From Candidatus Peribacteria bacterium (GTDB lineage Bacteria > Patescibacteriota > Gracilibacteria > UBA1369 > LOWO2-01-FULL-3), in NCBI GenBank assembly GCA_943356465.1, contig CALREX010000001.1, positions 186,001-250,000 of the forward strand: a stretch of 64,000 nt of DNA. Reading direction: 5' to 3'. This document shows, piece after piece, positions 26,776 through 36,173 of this stretch. Positions within the stretch are counted from its first letter, which is position 1. Each line of letters opens with the position of its first letter. The notes below the pieces were generated by a model. It was not told the origin of the DNA, did no database searches, and saw nothing but the letters and a program-made list of their open reading frames with translations. The position numbers were made by a program, and so were the translations under genes.

Positions 26776-28329
26776 TTATTGCACTTTTATTTCAGCACAA
26801 GGCTCTATTTTTCCCTCAAGATTTAAAATTCTCGTAGCATCCTCTGAAGTAATGGATGCAAGTTTATGATCTCTGTCTTTTTCGGGATAAACAATCTTAT
26901 AAAAATCAGGCATCAAAGAATAAACAGCCTCTTTTATAGTAAGAACGTCAGATTTATGTACAAGACGAGACCAAGTATCTTTCGCACCATAAAGGAATAA
27001 ATCCACCCCTGTGGCAGGAATAATTTCCCCATTTGGACACTTTAAAAAGGCCAAAGCAAAGTCTCCACCCATTTCCTTGGTTTGAGCTCTCGCACACACC
27101 TCAACGCTCCTATAATAGCCCCTATCGACCTGCATTTTGATATATGCATTCTTCATTTCAGTCAGATAATTTACCTGTGAAAATCCGCCTAGGCACTTCA
27201 GTCCATAATAAAAAGAAAGAACCATATAGCAAAGCATCATGCTAGGAATAAGCTCTTTTTTGTCAAAGGCTTCTCTAAGCCCTTCAGGTGTCAATTTTAC
27301 TCTATAACTTTTATCATCACTCACTAGTTCATCTCCATTTCTCCAAAGCTGAACACGATACTTGGAATCCTTTGGTAAAGCCCAAAACAAATATGTCCCA
27401 AGTTTTTCTTTTGTATCAAAAGCACCTTGAATTCCATCAAAATATTTTTTCATCAAAGAATCAAAAACTTTGTCAAAAAGTATATGTCTGATAACAGTAT
27501 CCTGATCAAAATGTTTACTTCGCAAAAGCTCTATAACAAGACTTTCCTGCTCAAGATAAAGCAAGTTCGGAGGAGTTACATTACTTGGTTCAAAGAATTT
27601 TTGCCACAATTTAAAATTAGTTTTTGTTATTTGCTCTGAGAAATTTTTACATTCCAAAACATCGCCATCTAAATATATCTCATCCAGGATCGACAACACT
27701 TTATCCGCTTCAGCTTGAGCCAATTCGCCGATACGTACTTTTTCTTCAACTGATTTTTTTGCGCCATTTATGTCATCGGCGATATAAGGCCTGAAACCAA
27801 AAACAGGACAAAGTCTGTCACTTGCTGGGAAAAATGAAATTTTATGATTTATGATTTTATCTTTTGCATATGCATTAAACAAAAGACCGCGGGGATATGA
27901 AGAATTTCCGAGAGAAACATTCCCGCAAGACAAAACTATAATGTATTTAAGCAAAGGATCTGGATATCCAAAATAAGGCACGGCTGTGACCAAATTTCCA
28001 TTTATAAAAAATGGATGAGTTACAGGTCCATGATGATCGGCTGTAGAAACGAAATAATGTTTTTTAAGTTGCTGTGTAGCGGCATTGGCGATATCGCGCC
28101 CAAGTACACGAAGCGTGTAGCGTCTAAAAACAGCCAAAAACTCATTTTGTCTTTTAGCAAAACCTGGTCCCCTGTTTACATCAATATAATCCTGTGCGTA
28201 TTCATGAAGCGTTTTGTGCCCATGTTTAAGAACAATTTTCTTCAAAATAGGCTTTTTTGATAACACACTATCCACAAGTCTATCAAAATCGGCAGGCAAA
28301 GGAACATCAGAAGGATCGATGGTACTCAT
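26776..28329 (-). CDS. unknown 517-residue cytoplasmic protein
   Basis: No signal peptide or membrane helix. The N-terminal quarter is basic and helical; residues around 95-150 hold STADHHGPVTHPFF and a conserved-looking hydrophobic run PYPDP-like LLKYIIVLSCGNVSLGNSSYPRG. The C-terminal half contains GGDFALAFLKCPNG and scattered aromatic residues. The two His in DHHGPVTH suggest a possible active or metal site (inference). I do not recognise a family. It has its own promoter and is a single gene. Confidence 0.7.
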   Translation of the reverse strand: MSTIDPSDVPLPADFDRLVDSVLSKKPILKKIVLKHGHKTLHEYAQDYIDVNRGPGFAKRQNEFLAVFRRYTLRVLGRDIANAATQQLKKHYFVSTADHHGPVTHPFFINGNLVTAVPYFGYPDPLLKYIIVLSCGNVSLGNSSYPRGLLFNAYAKDKIINHKISFFPASDRLCPVFGFRPYIADDINGAKKSVEEKVRIGELAQAEADKVLSILDEIYLDGDVLECKNFSEQITKTNFKLWQKFFEPSNVTPPNLLYLEQESLVIELLRSKHFDQDTVIRHILFDKVFDSLMKKYFDGIQGAFDTKEKLGTYLFWALPKDSKYRVQLWRNGDELVSDDKSYRVKLTPEGLREAFDKKELIPSMMLCYMVLSFYYGLKCLGGFSQVNYLTEMKNAYIKMQVDRGYYRSVEVCARAQTKEMGGDFALAFLKCPNGEIIPATGVDLFLYGAKDTWSRLVHKSDVLTIKEAVYSLMPDFYKIVYPEKDRDHKLASITSEDATRILNLEGKIEPCAEIKVQ

Positions 28330-28350
28330 ATATTTTTTAAATTACATAGG

Positions 28351-28378
28351 ATTATACAGAATTTTAAAAATAAGTCAA
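28351..28378 (-). promoter_or_regulatory. promoter of the unknown 517-residue protein gene
   Basis: On the minus strand TTGACT (28378-28373), 16-bp spacer, TATAAT (28356-28351). The start codon is 21 nt further on. Confidence 0.7.
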
Positions 28379-28405
28379 CGCCCTTAAGAAAGCCAATTTT
28401 AGTAG

Positions 28406-29590
28406 TTACAGAACTTGTAAAATCAGCGTTTTTAGATACCTTCCCTCAGGAAATGATAATTTATCGGTATGATCAGGAGCCTGGCCTATTGTAGAAAGCA
28501 CGCGAACATCTTTTTTTGCGCTACCGGCTGCTATTTTTAGTGTATTTCTAAAATCATCTATAGAAACCCTGCCGGAACATGAACTTGAAAATAAAATTCC
28601 ATCTTTTTTGAGTAAAGCCAGACATTTCCTATTCAAATCCATATAGGCTTTAAGAGCTTTTTGAACATTTCCACCGGATTTTGCAAAAGCAGGCGGGTCA
28701 CAAACGATAATATCGAAATCTCCAGGTTTAACTTTTTCAGTGGAAAGAAAATCAAAAACATCAGCAGCAACAATTTCTACAGCCTCAAGTCCATTTAATT
28801 CAAAATTCTTTTTTACAAGTTCGGTGGCAGTCTTCGAAATATCTACTGACACAACTTTTTTAGCATCACCTTTAGCCGCATAAAGACTAAAGGCTCCGGT
28901 ATAACAAAATAAATTAAGCACTTTTTTGTCCTTGCAAAGCTCAAGAAGTTTTTTTCGCGCATCTCTTTGGTCAAGAAAAAATCCTGTTTTTTGTCCGCCT
29001 ACGACATCGCTGTAAAATTTTATTCCATTTTCTTCAAATATAATTTCTTCATTAATTTTTCCAAAATGTACAACAGGCTCAAGGACTTTTAGGCCTTCCT
29101 GCTTACGTATTTCTATGTCAGACCTTTCCACGATGGCGGAAGGTTTGAAAGCGTTTTTCAGCGCAGAAATAATTTCTTCTCTGAATTTATCCATTCCAGC
29201 GGTATGTATCTGAAAAACAAAAACATCACCATATTTATCTACAATAAGCCCAGGAAGCATATCAGCATCAGCATAGCAAAGCCTGTAGGCATTTGTATTG
29301 TCAGGAATAAGATTCCTCTTCGCATCATCAAGTTCACGAAATCTTTTTTCAAAAAATTTACAATCAAAAATTTCATCTCTATTTCTCGACAAAATTCGCA
29401 CACTTATAGAGCCCTGTGGATTGAAATATCCTGTTCCTATGTATTCGCCACCTTCCGAAAATACTTCTACAATTTCACCAATATTGCTAGCTTCACATTT
29501 GGCTATACCGTTAGAAAATATCCATGGATGACCTGAAACAACAGGAACATCTTTCTTCGGTTTTAGGCTTATTTTAGATAAATCAGGCAT
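28406..29590 (-). CDS. rlmI: 23S rRNA m5C methyltransferase, RlmI-like (PUA + Rossmann)
   Basis: 394 residues. An N-terminal PUA-like domain (SGHPWIFSNGIAKCE ... SISVRILSR) is followed by a SAM methyltransferase domain with GGQKTGFFLDQRDAR, VLNLFCYTGAFSLYAA, CDPPAFAKSG and SSSCSGRVS. This is the layout of RlmI/YccW, which modifies C1962 of 23S rRNA. It follows the lipoprotein gene by 5 bp on the same strand. Confidence 0.88.
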   Translation of the reverse strand: MPDLSKISLKPKKDVPVVSGHPWIFSNGIAKCEASNIGEIVEVFSEGGEYIGTGYFNPQGSISVRILSRNRDEIFDCKFFEKRFRELDDAKRNLIPDNTNAYRLCYADADMLPGLIVDKYGDVFVFQIHTAGMDKFREEIISALKNAFKPSAIVERSDIEIRKQEGLKVLEPVVHFGKINEEIIFEENGIKFYSDVVGGQKTGFFLDQRDARKKLLELCKDKKVLNLFCYTGAFSLYAAKGDAKKVVSVDISKTATELVKKNFELNGLEAVEIVAADVFDFLSTEKVKPGDFDIIVCDPPAFAKSGGNVQKALKAYMDLNRKCLALLKKDGILFSSSCSGRVSIDDFRNTLKIAAGSAKKDVRVLSTIGQAPDHTDKLSFPEGRYLKTLILQVL

Positions 29591-29595
29591 GAACT

Positions 29596-30555
29596 TTATT
29601 GAGCTTGAGCAACACCACCAAAAATAGAGGCAGGATCAAATTCCTTGGCATCCTTAGGCGCTTCAACAGTTACAGGTGTATTTATATTATCTATAGATGC
29701 ATTGAATACAGCATCCATTTTGGCACCGGATACTGCATCATTTGCTTTAACATCAAACTTGACTTTATGAACCGTTTTATCTGCTACACCAACCCAAAAT
29801 TCAGCCTTTAGCTGAAGATTTTTAAGGTTATCATCAATAGTTTTTATTTGATCATCTGAAACAGTTGTTCCATATATTTTCCCTGATTCTTTTAGGAAAG
29901 TTTCTACGGCAGTATTATCCAGTAATGTTTCATAATGATAAGCACCATTTTCTTCGCCAATATATTTTGCTCCACTGAAGAATTGAGTATTTTTCAATAA
30001 CTCTTTAGCCTTTTTTTCTTCAGTAGTAAGGTTTGATTCGTCACCAAATGCAGCTGATTTTTGTAAAGAATCGATCAGATCTTGTGGCACCTGAGTTTTC
30101 CACCATTGTGCAAGGATAGGTTTGATAGTTTTTTCAGGCAAAATTCCTCCAAAACTACTTATCTTTGAAACCAAAAAATACAAATCAGATTTGTTTACTT
30201 TTATCTCTCCGGAAGCATTCTCATTTTGTTTCCCTAGAGATCCGCTTCCGTCAAATTTCAAATTCAAAAGAAGATTTTTAGGATCTTTGATATTTCCTGA
30301 ACCTGAAAAAGAAACATCAACACTCAAACTTTGAGGAGTTGTAGATTTTCCATCCAATCCAATGCCTGGAGCATCGAGCGAATTTCCCTTCAAATTTCCT
30401 TCGAAAGAAGCAACATTTACATCGTAAAAATTTTTAATACCGTCTTTGACTATTTTATCTCCATCTTTTTCAGGATTAAGCGCAAAAAAACTGCATCCTG
30501 AGAAAACTGTCAAAATCGCACCAAGCGCTACGACATTGCGAATAAATTTATTCAT
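29596..30555 (-). CDS. secreted lipoprotein, possibly LppX/LolA-like
   Basis: 319 residues. A signal peptide ends in VFSGC (lipobox, Cys21). The mature part alternates short beta segments of lipid-carrier type (VDVSFSGSGNIKDPKNLLLNLKFDGSGSLG), a helical mid region and a C-terminal beta sheet. The alternation resembles LppX/LprG or LolA carriers, but no diagnostic residue is visible, so the family call is weak. It is just upstream of rlmI. Confidence 0.6.
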   Translation of the reverse strand: MNKFIRNVVALGAILTVFSGCSFFALNPEKDGDKIVKDGIKNFYDVNVASFEGNLKGNSLDAPGIGLDGKSTTPQSLSVDVSFSGSGNIKDPKNLLLNLKFDGSGSLGKQNENASGEIKVNKSDLYFLVSKISSFGGILPEKTIKPILAQWWKTQVPQDLIDSLQKSAAFGDESNLTTEEKKAKELLKNTQFFSGAKYIGEENGAYHYETLLDNTAVETFLKESGKIYGTTVSDDQIKTIDDNLKNLQLKAEFWVGVADKTVHKVKFDVKANDAVSGAKMDAVFNASIDNINTPVTVEAPKDAKEFDPASIFGGVAQAQ

Positions 30556-30614
30556 AAAACATCAATAAAAAAATAAAGCACAACAATGCTATTTGAATAT
30601 AAACATATTGTCAA

Positions 30615-31244
30615 TCAAGCCCTTTTGACAGCTTTTATGATTTGGTTTATCCATACGCCATCCTCATATATAAATTCATCCTTCTCTATTTCAAAAAAAG
30701 AATCTTTAAGAGCTGCGATTACATGCTTTGGCATATGATAAAAAGATTCAATAATAACTTCATCATTATAAATCTTTAATTTTGGTGGTTTTCTTTGATT
30801 GATATTGCTCAATATAAAAACGCCTCCTTTTTTAAGGACTCTATATACCTCATCAAAAGTTTTCCTCAAATCTCCAATATGAACTATCAAAAAAAGAGCG
30901 GTAACAACATCAAAAGATTCGTCTTTAAAAGGTAGTTTTTCACTGTCTGCAAGAACCAAATTTGCTGTTTTGAATTTTTTCTTTGCAATCTCAAGCATTT
31001 TTTCAGAAACATCCACTCCGTAAACTTCACCTGCATTCAAACCATACAATTGCTTGATTCCCCTGCCGGTACCACATCCCAAATCCAAAACTTTTTTACC
31101 TTCAACGCACTTAAGCATGATATTTAAAACATTGGCTTCCAAGCCGTCTAAAAAAGACGCAGTTTTATCATAATAATTTGCCCATAAATCATATCCCTCA
31201 GCAGAAGAATAAATTTTGTTTATTTTTTTCCCTTTATAAGTCAT
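30615..31244 (-). CDS. class I SAM-dependent methyltransferase (type 11)
   Basis: 209 residues from the ATG at 31244. The frame continues upstream to 31478 but that part is antisense to the next gene, and TATAAT lies 6 nt before 31244. Motif I VLDLGCGTGRG, motif II YGVDVSEKMLEIA and motif III LPFKDESFDVVTA are clear. The substrate is unknown; UbiE-like or small-molecule methylation is possible. It is divergent from the 31276 gene. Confidence 0.85.
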   Translation of the reverse strand: MTYKGKKINKIYSSAEGYDLWANYYDKTASFLDGLEANVLNIMLKCVEGKKVLDLGCGTGRGIKQLYGLNAGEVYGVDVSEKMLEIAKKKFKTANLVLADSEKLPFKDESFDVVTALFLIVHIGDLRKTFDEVYRVLKKGGVFILSNINQRKPPKLKIYNDEVIIESFYHMPKHVIAALKDSFFEIEKDEFIYEDGVWINQIIKAVKRA

Positions 31245-31275
31245 ACTGACATTATAGCATATAACGCAAAAAAAC

Positions 31276-31650
31276 ATGGGAGTAGGAGGCAAAAAACCGG
31301 CAATGAAGGAAATAGATGAAACAAGATCGGCTGGGCGAGACGATGCATTTGAAGCTATCGTACAAAGAATAACAGACGCTGGAGGTGAAATAACAGAAGA
31401 CGACACACATCCACTATACATAGATATTGGCATGCAGGAGTTTGAAACAGGTACAGAGAGAAAAATAAAATTCAACATGCATAAAATGGATTTTGAGCTT
31501 ACAAGAAGAAAAGAAACTTCTCGTCTTCAAGGTATGGGCGCAAAAAAATATTTGGAAGAAAATCCTTCTCCAAAAATAGTTCTAAGTCTTAGAAGAAAAT
31601 CAGAACTGTCAAACGAATGGCAAAGTGTTGATCTAGATGCGCTTCTTTAA
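31276..31650 (+). CDS. small hypothetical protein
   Basis: 124 residues, highly charged, no signal or membrane helix. The N-terminal 35 residues are helical and acidic, followed by beta-like KIKFNMHKMDFELTRRK and a C-terminal KIVLSLRRKSELSNEWQSVDLDALL. No family recognised. It is divergent from the methyltransferase and converges on ybeY with a 2-bp gap. Confidence 0.55.
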   Translation: MGVGGKKPAMKEIDETRSAGRDDAFEAIVQRITDAGGEITEDDTHPLYIDIGMQEFETGTERKIKFNMHKMDFELTRRKETSRLQGMGAKKYLEENPSPKIVLSLRRKSELSNEWQSVDLDALL

Positions 31651-31652
31651 AT

Positions 31653-32108
31653 TCATAAAAGGATTTTTTTAGCCCATTTTTCCATCTCGGCTTCCTCCTC
31701 ATCATCATTATGATCAAATCCTATTACATGAAGAAGTCCATGCACAAACAAAATCTCAAGCTCTTTTTTTAGAGAGTGACCATGTTCTTTCGCCTGTCTT
31801 TTTGAGGTATCCAAAGAAATAAATATATCTCCTACAGTAATATTATCTCCTCCATATACTGCAGTGTCATCATGAGTATATTCGAAAGATATTACATCAG
31901 TTGGCTTATTAAAGCCACGATATTCTTTATTTATTTCATGTATTTTTTTGTCATCTACGATAATCAAAGAAATTCCTCCGGCTTTTCCTTTAAGAATTTT
32001 AGATATTTTTTCAGAAAGTATTTTCGTAAAATGCTGAAATAAAGGCTTAAAAATAGCACTTCCAATCCTTGCATCTGTTTCATTTGTAAAATCAAATTTC
32101 ATGCTCAT
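31653..32108 (-). CDS. ybeY: endoribonuclease YbeY
   Basis: 151 residues. A zinc RNase for 16S rRNA 3' maturation and ribosome quality control. The zinc motif HGLLHVIGFDH (family HGxLHLxGYDH) is intact, with TDVISFEY and GDIFIS upstream. ATG at 32102 (third codon) is an alternative start. It follows the GH18-like gene by 2 bp. Confidence 0.93.
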   Translation of the reverse strand: MSMKFDFTNETDARIGSAIFKPLFQHFTKILSEKISKILKGKAGGISLIIVDDKKIHEINKEYRGFNKPTDVISFEYTHDDTAVYGGDNITVGDIFISLDTSKRQAKEHGHSLKKELEILFVHGLLHVIGFDHNDDEEEAEMEKWAKKILL

Positions 32109-32110
32109 AT

Positions 32111-33094
32111 TTATTTTTTGTTAACCCACAATTTATCAAAAGTTTTCCATTCATCATCAGAAATTTCCCAATATGGGTAGATCGCAATGCCGGCAAAACT
32201 ATCAAGATTACTTCTCAAGTTATTAAGGCCCATAATGACACCGAGTATTCCATCCTCAATATTTTCGACTTTTGCATCGAATTCTTTACCTCCTTTTTCG
32301 TAAGCTGGAATTCCAAAATAAATTTTTTTGTTCTCAAAAAGAGATGTGATTCTGACAACTTCTTCTTCAATAAATTTCTCATAAAGCCACCTAGCATGAA
32401 GTCTTGTATCATAAAGCATTACAACAATTTGGTCAGAATATTTAGCAATATTTTGATAATTTATTTCAGAATTCACATTGTCAAATTTCAAAATTTTATT
32501 TGTATACCACAAGAAAGATTGCGGAATTATATCTGGTAAAGCGACGGACAAAATTTTTTCTTTGGGCATATTTTGCTTACATTCTTTGAGCAAATTTATA
32601 AAATTAAAATCATCATCAGATATAGGTTCTATGTCAAAATGAATGCCGTCAAAGCCCACAGTCTGAGCCAAAATACGACATTGATTAGCCACATTTTTCC
32701 GTACTTCTTCATTATCCAAATTTATCTTTCCACGCATCTGTCCAAGCCATGCCTGATACCTAATATCCTTATTGATTTGCTTTGCCTGTCTTAAAAAATA
32801 AGAAGAATAAATATATGATTTTTGTTCTATTTTCCCATTTTCAAGTAATGGTCCGACATGCAAAAAAACATTTGAAATTTGATGACTATCGAGAGTTTCA
32901 ACAAACTTTTTAATTTGATCCGAAGTTTTCCTCTCCCCTATCCATTCATGCCCAGCCCAAACAGCATTATCACCTTTATTATACTCATTATTGCGACTAA
33001 ATCTTGGAATTCCAACAAAATAAAACACAACAAAAAACAGCGATATAAAAATCACTATAAGAATGCTCCAAGTAAAAATACTAAATCTTTTCAT
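32111..33094 (-). CDS. membrane-anchored GH18-like glycosidase-fold protein
   Basis: 327 residues. One N-terminal membrane helix (SILIVIFISLFFVVFYFVGI) followed by an extracellular TIM-barrel-like domain. GFDGIHFDIEP (148-158) matches the GH18 active-site strand DxxDxDxE, with His in place of the middle Asp and the catalytic Glu156 kept. It may cleave or bind a glycan at the surface (inference). It overlaps the SpoU gene by 14 bp, placing it in a leftward operon with ybeY. Confidence 0.72.
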   Translation of the reverse strand: MKRFSIFTWSILIVIFISLFFVVFYFVGIPRFSRNNEYNKGDNAVWAGHEWIGERKTSDQIKKFVETLDSHQISNVFLHVGPLLENGKIEQKSYIYSSYFLRQAKQINKDIRYQAWLGQMRGKINLDNEEVRKNVANQCRILAQTVGFDGIHFDIEPISDDDFNFINLLKECKQNMPKEKILSVALPDIIPQSFLWYTNKILKFDNVNSEINYQNIAKYSDQIVVMLYDTRLHARWLYEKFIEEEVVRITSLFENKKIYFGIPAYEKGGKEFDAKVENIEDGILGVIMGLNNLRSNLDSFAGIAIYPYWEISDDEWKTFDKLWVNKK

Positions 33095-33617
33095 TTAATT
33101 TTTTTAGAACCTCGTAAACAACTATCCCATAACATGTTTCAACATTCAAAGAATTTGCACGTCCAAGCATAGGCACTGTTATTGCCATGTCTACAAGGTC
33201 CATAACTTCATCGGATATTCCTTCCACTTCATGTCCGAAAACAAGACAGAGAGGAAATTTAAAATCAGCCTTCTCATATGAAATACTGTCATGTGCAAGC
33301 TCTGTAGCGCATATAGTATAGCCGTCTTTTTTAAGTTTTTTTATTGTGTCCACAGCAGAGTCGGAGTATTCCCAAGGAACAATTTCATCTGCACCAAGAG
33401 CAGTCTTGGAAATCTCCTTTCTCGGAGGATACCCAGTGATTCCACATAGATAAAGTTTTTCAAGCATAACAGCGTCTGAAGTTCTGAAAATAGCACCAAC
33501 GTTATAAAGGCTTCTCACGTTATCAAGTACCGCAACAAAAGGATTTCTTTTGGCATTCTTTACTTCTTCAACAGAAGGTTTTATTTGCAGGATATCATCG
33601 TGCGTTAATTTCTTCAT
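33081..33617 (-). CDS. RNA 2'-O-methyltransferase, TrmH/SpoU family
   Basis: 178 residues, SPOUT fold with trefoil knot. Motif 1 NVRSLYNVGAIFRTSDA, motif 2 LVFGHEVEGIS and motif 3 VPMLGRANSLNVETCYGIVVYE are all visible. The target (tRNA Gm18 or rRNA) cannot be told. It lies 1 bp after the FG-GAP gene and overlaps the GH18-like gene. Confidence 0.9.
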   Translation of the reverse strand: MKKLTHDDILQIKPSVEEVKNAKRNPFVAVLDNVRSLYNVGAIFRTSDAVMLEKLYLCGITGYPPRKEISKTALGADEIVPWEYSDSAVDTIKKLKKDGYTICATELAHDSISYEKADFKFPLCLVFGHEVEGISDEVMDLVDMAITVPMLGRANSLNVETCYGIVVYEVLKKLNEKI

Positions 33618-33618
33618 C

Positions 33619-35760
33619 TTACTTATTTATGAGAGAAAATGTTCGGACAATGATATCATCTAGCTCCTTGACCGTTATAGGTTCATCGGGCCTAAAATAA
33701 TCATACTTATCAGCGATACCATTATCCACCGCAAAATTTACGTAACGCGGATACCACCACATATAGCCTATTTTTGGGTTAATATCAACAAAATATGAAG
33801 ACTGATTACTCAGATTATCATTTCCACCGAGTTCTTTTGCCAGCTCAAATTTATATTTTTGATTCACTAGGTTTGTAGCGGTAAGAATAACTTTCAAGGC
33901 ATCTATTCTGGAGATAGTTTCATCGGGCTTAAAAGGGCTATTTTTGTCATTTAGATAACCATTAATAATGCCAAGCATAGTAGCAATATTTATTTCATCA
34001 TAATACTGGTTATTCTTGCCAACATCCGGATATAGAATAATATCAGGATCAAGTTTTATATCGTCAAAGGAAGACATAGCCATAAAATTGAAAAAACAAA
34101 ATTCTTTATGATCAAGGCATTTTTGTATACTATCGGAATCTTTATTTCTCAAATCAAACCTGTCTACAATCATTTTCACAAATTCCCCTCTTGATATTGC
34201 TCTTTCATTATCAATATCTGAAAGCGGCTTCTTTTCACCAAAAGCTATACCATTTCCTAGAAAAATAAAAGCTTTGCCACCATTTATTCTGTTTGGCAAA
34301 TCGGAATATCTAGATCCTACTACCAAATCTTTTTTGCGGTCACCGTTGAAATCTACGGTGTCCAAACTAAATCCGAACCAATCATCAGAATTTTCACCAT
34401 GTATTACAGAAGAGAATTCATTTTTTCTTATGCTATAGCGTGATTTTTTTTCATCAATCTTAACAATATAAACATTTCCTTCTTTTAAACTAACAGGATT
34501 TCCTATCCCTGGAGCACCAATGATAACTTCGCTTTTTAAGTCACCATCAATATCTTCAAGCAATACTTTAGAACCAAGCAAAAGTTCGTTTAGAGGATTT
34601 TCTATAACAAAATCAGGTGAAACAACTTTGAGATTTTTTTTGGAAAAATCATCTTTTCCGTAATATATATTCACACGACTTTTATTTTTCGGTCCTTCAT
34701 AAGGAAAGGCTGATATCGCAAAATCATCTTTTCCATCATTGTTTATATCTCCAGTAGCAATAGAAAAACCAAACCATTCATTATCAAAAATACCATTCAC
34801 TACATTTGTTGGTTTATTAACAACAGTTCCAAATTTTTCATTTTCATAAATATATACACGCCCGGTTTTATCCATATTTTGAGTGCCTGAATAATAAGCA
34901 CCTATCAGCAAATCAACCTTTTTATCACCATTTATATCACCTGTCGCAAGAGAGGCTCCAAATCTTTCACCGCTTGTCTGTCCATGAAAAACAATATCTG
35001 CATTTGAAGCCACTGGAGGATAAAAATAAATTCCGGATGATTTTCCATAAAATACATACACATTCCCACTAAAGTCTCCTGTTGCAGAAGAAGAAAACGG
35101 TGCCGACACAATAAGATCATCAACTTTATCGGAATTGATATCTGCGCTCTCCATAGACATTCCAAAAGAATCACCATCATTGCCGCCATAGATCGTAAAT
35201 CCAAGAGATTTATAAGCAAGATCTATATTTTTTTCATTCCAAAAATTTTTTCCATACATTATATATACTTCTCCAGGATGACCATCTTTGGCGTAAGAAT
35301 AAAAAGAAGATGCATTATAAGCCCCTATAGCAAGATCGTCGATTCCGTCAGCATTGAAATCGCCGGTGGCAAGAGAAGTTCCAAGCTGATCTCCGGAATT
35401 TCGTCCTGTAATCACTATATCAGCGGAGGAATTATAAATATTAGCTTTATCTATAGAAAAATCATTTTTCCCAAAATAGATCAAGACCTGACCATTCCAC
35501 TTTCTTTCATCTACAGATGCAAATGGAGCAGTAAGTGCAATATCCTGTATTCCATCATTATTGAAATCACCACTTTTTGTGTCGGCTCCAAGTTGTCCAC
35601 CTGGATAAATACCATCAAATTCGAGCTTTGAGGTGTCCAAAGAAGTAAAGAGTTCATGGACATAGGCTTCGTTAAAATTTTCAGCTAATACGTCAAAATT
35701 TAAAGACATAATAATCCCAACGACAGTAACGCCGGATATAAAAATCTTTAAAAGACGCAT
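33619..35760 (-). CDS. secreted FG-GAP beta-propeller protein with C-terminal SLH domains
   Basis: 713 residues. Signal peptide (IFISGVTVVGIIMSLNFDVLA), then seven FG-GAP repeats, each with a calcium loop such as DFNNDGIQD, DFNADGIDD, DINSDKVDD, DINGDKKVD, DINNDGKDD, DIDGDLKSE or DFNGDRKKD, which fits a seven-bladed integrin-alpha-like propeller. The C-terminal 200 residues hold S-layer homology repeats (ISRGEFVKMIVDRF, ISRIDALKVIL, ITVKELDDIIVRTF) for binding the wall. A role in adhesion is inferred. It is divergent from the HTH regulator whose TAGACA sites fill the shared promoter region. Confidence 0.88.
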   Translation of the reverse strand: MRLLKIFISGVTVVGIIMSLNFDVLAENFNEAYVHELFTSLDTSKLEFDGIYPGGQLGADTKSGDFNNDGIQDIALTAPFASVDERKWNGQVLIYFGKNDFSIDKANIYNSSADIVITGRNSGDQLGTSLATGDFNADGIDDLAIGAYNASSFYSYAKDGHPGEVYIMYGKNFWNEKNIDLAYKSLGFTIYGGNDGDSFGMSMESADINSDKVDDLIVSAPFSSSATGDFSGNVYVFYGKSSGIYFYPPVASNADIVFHGQTSGERFGASLATGDINGDKKVDLLIGAYYSGTQNMDKTGRVYIYENEKFGTVVNKPTNVVNGIFDNEWFGFSIATGDINNDGKDDFAISAFPYEGPKNKSRVNIYYGKDDFSKKNLKVVSPDFVIENPLNELLLGSKVLLEDIDGDLKSEVIIGAPGIGNPVSLKEGNVYIVKIDEKKSRYSIRKNEFSSVIHGENSDDWFGFSLDTVDFNGDRKKDLVVGSRYSDLPNRINGGKAFIFLGNGIAFGEKKPLSDIDNERAISRGEFVKMIVDRFDLRNKDSDSIQKCLDHKEFCFFNFMAMSSFDDIKLDPDIILYPDVGKNNQYYDEINIATMLGIINGYLNDKNSPFKPDETISRIDALKVILTATNLVNQKYKFELAKELGGNDNLSNQSSYFVDINPKIGYMWWYPRYVNFAVDNGIADKYDYFRPDEPITVKELDDIIVRTFSLINK

Positions 35761-35809
35761 ATATAATAATGATAAAAATGAGGGTGATTTAATTATAGGG
35801 CGCCTTTAG

Positions 35810-36173
35810 TAGACAATCAACTAGACACATGTAGACAAATAGAATAAAATCATGCCGAAAGAGATCTCTGGTTTGTCTATAGACATTAAATATATAATAG
35901 ACACGCGAATGGACAACACATTGTCTACATATAGTTTGGATAGAAAAGCCGCAAGTAGATTGTTAAAAGTGTCAATAAGGACTCTAGACAGATATATAAA
36001 AAGTAAAAAACTGTCTAGTCGTGTCGACAGTGGTCATATTTGGCTTAATAAAGATGAAATTCGAAAATTCAAGGGTGGACGACTGTCGACAGTCACAGTA
36101 GACAATTTCAACATGTCTAGACCTGAGGTGTCTATAGACATGACTATGGACACGTCTATAGACGATGTAGACA
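35810..36173. promoter_or_regulatory. dense TAGACA/TGTCTA site array
   Basis: Exact TAGACA or TGTCTA half-sites start at 35810, 35822, 35832, 35874, 35880, 35898, 35922, 35985, 36012, 36099, 36114, 36129, 36135 and 36168. Two pairs form the palindrome TGTCTATAGACA (35874-35885 and 36129-36140), a third palindrome is CGTCTATAGACG (36153-36164), and TGTCGACA occurs twice. Three sites are in the divergent promoter, the rest inside the first 320 bp of the HTH gene. Elsewhere in the window I noticed only isolated copies. Confidence 0.8.

Noticed and set aside
31245-31478. N-terminal extension of the methyltransferase
   Set aside because: It is antisense to the gene at 31276 and lacks family character; the promoter is at 31251-31256.
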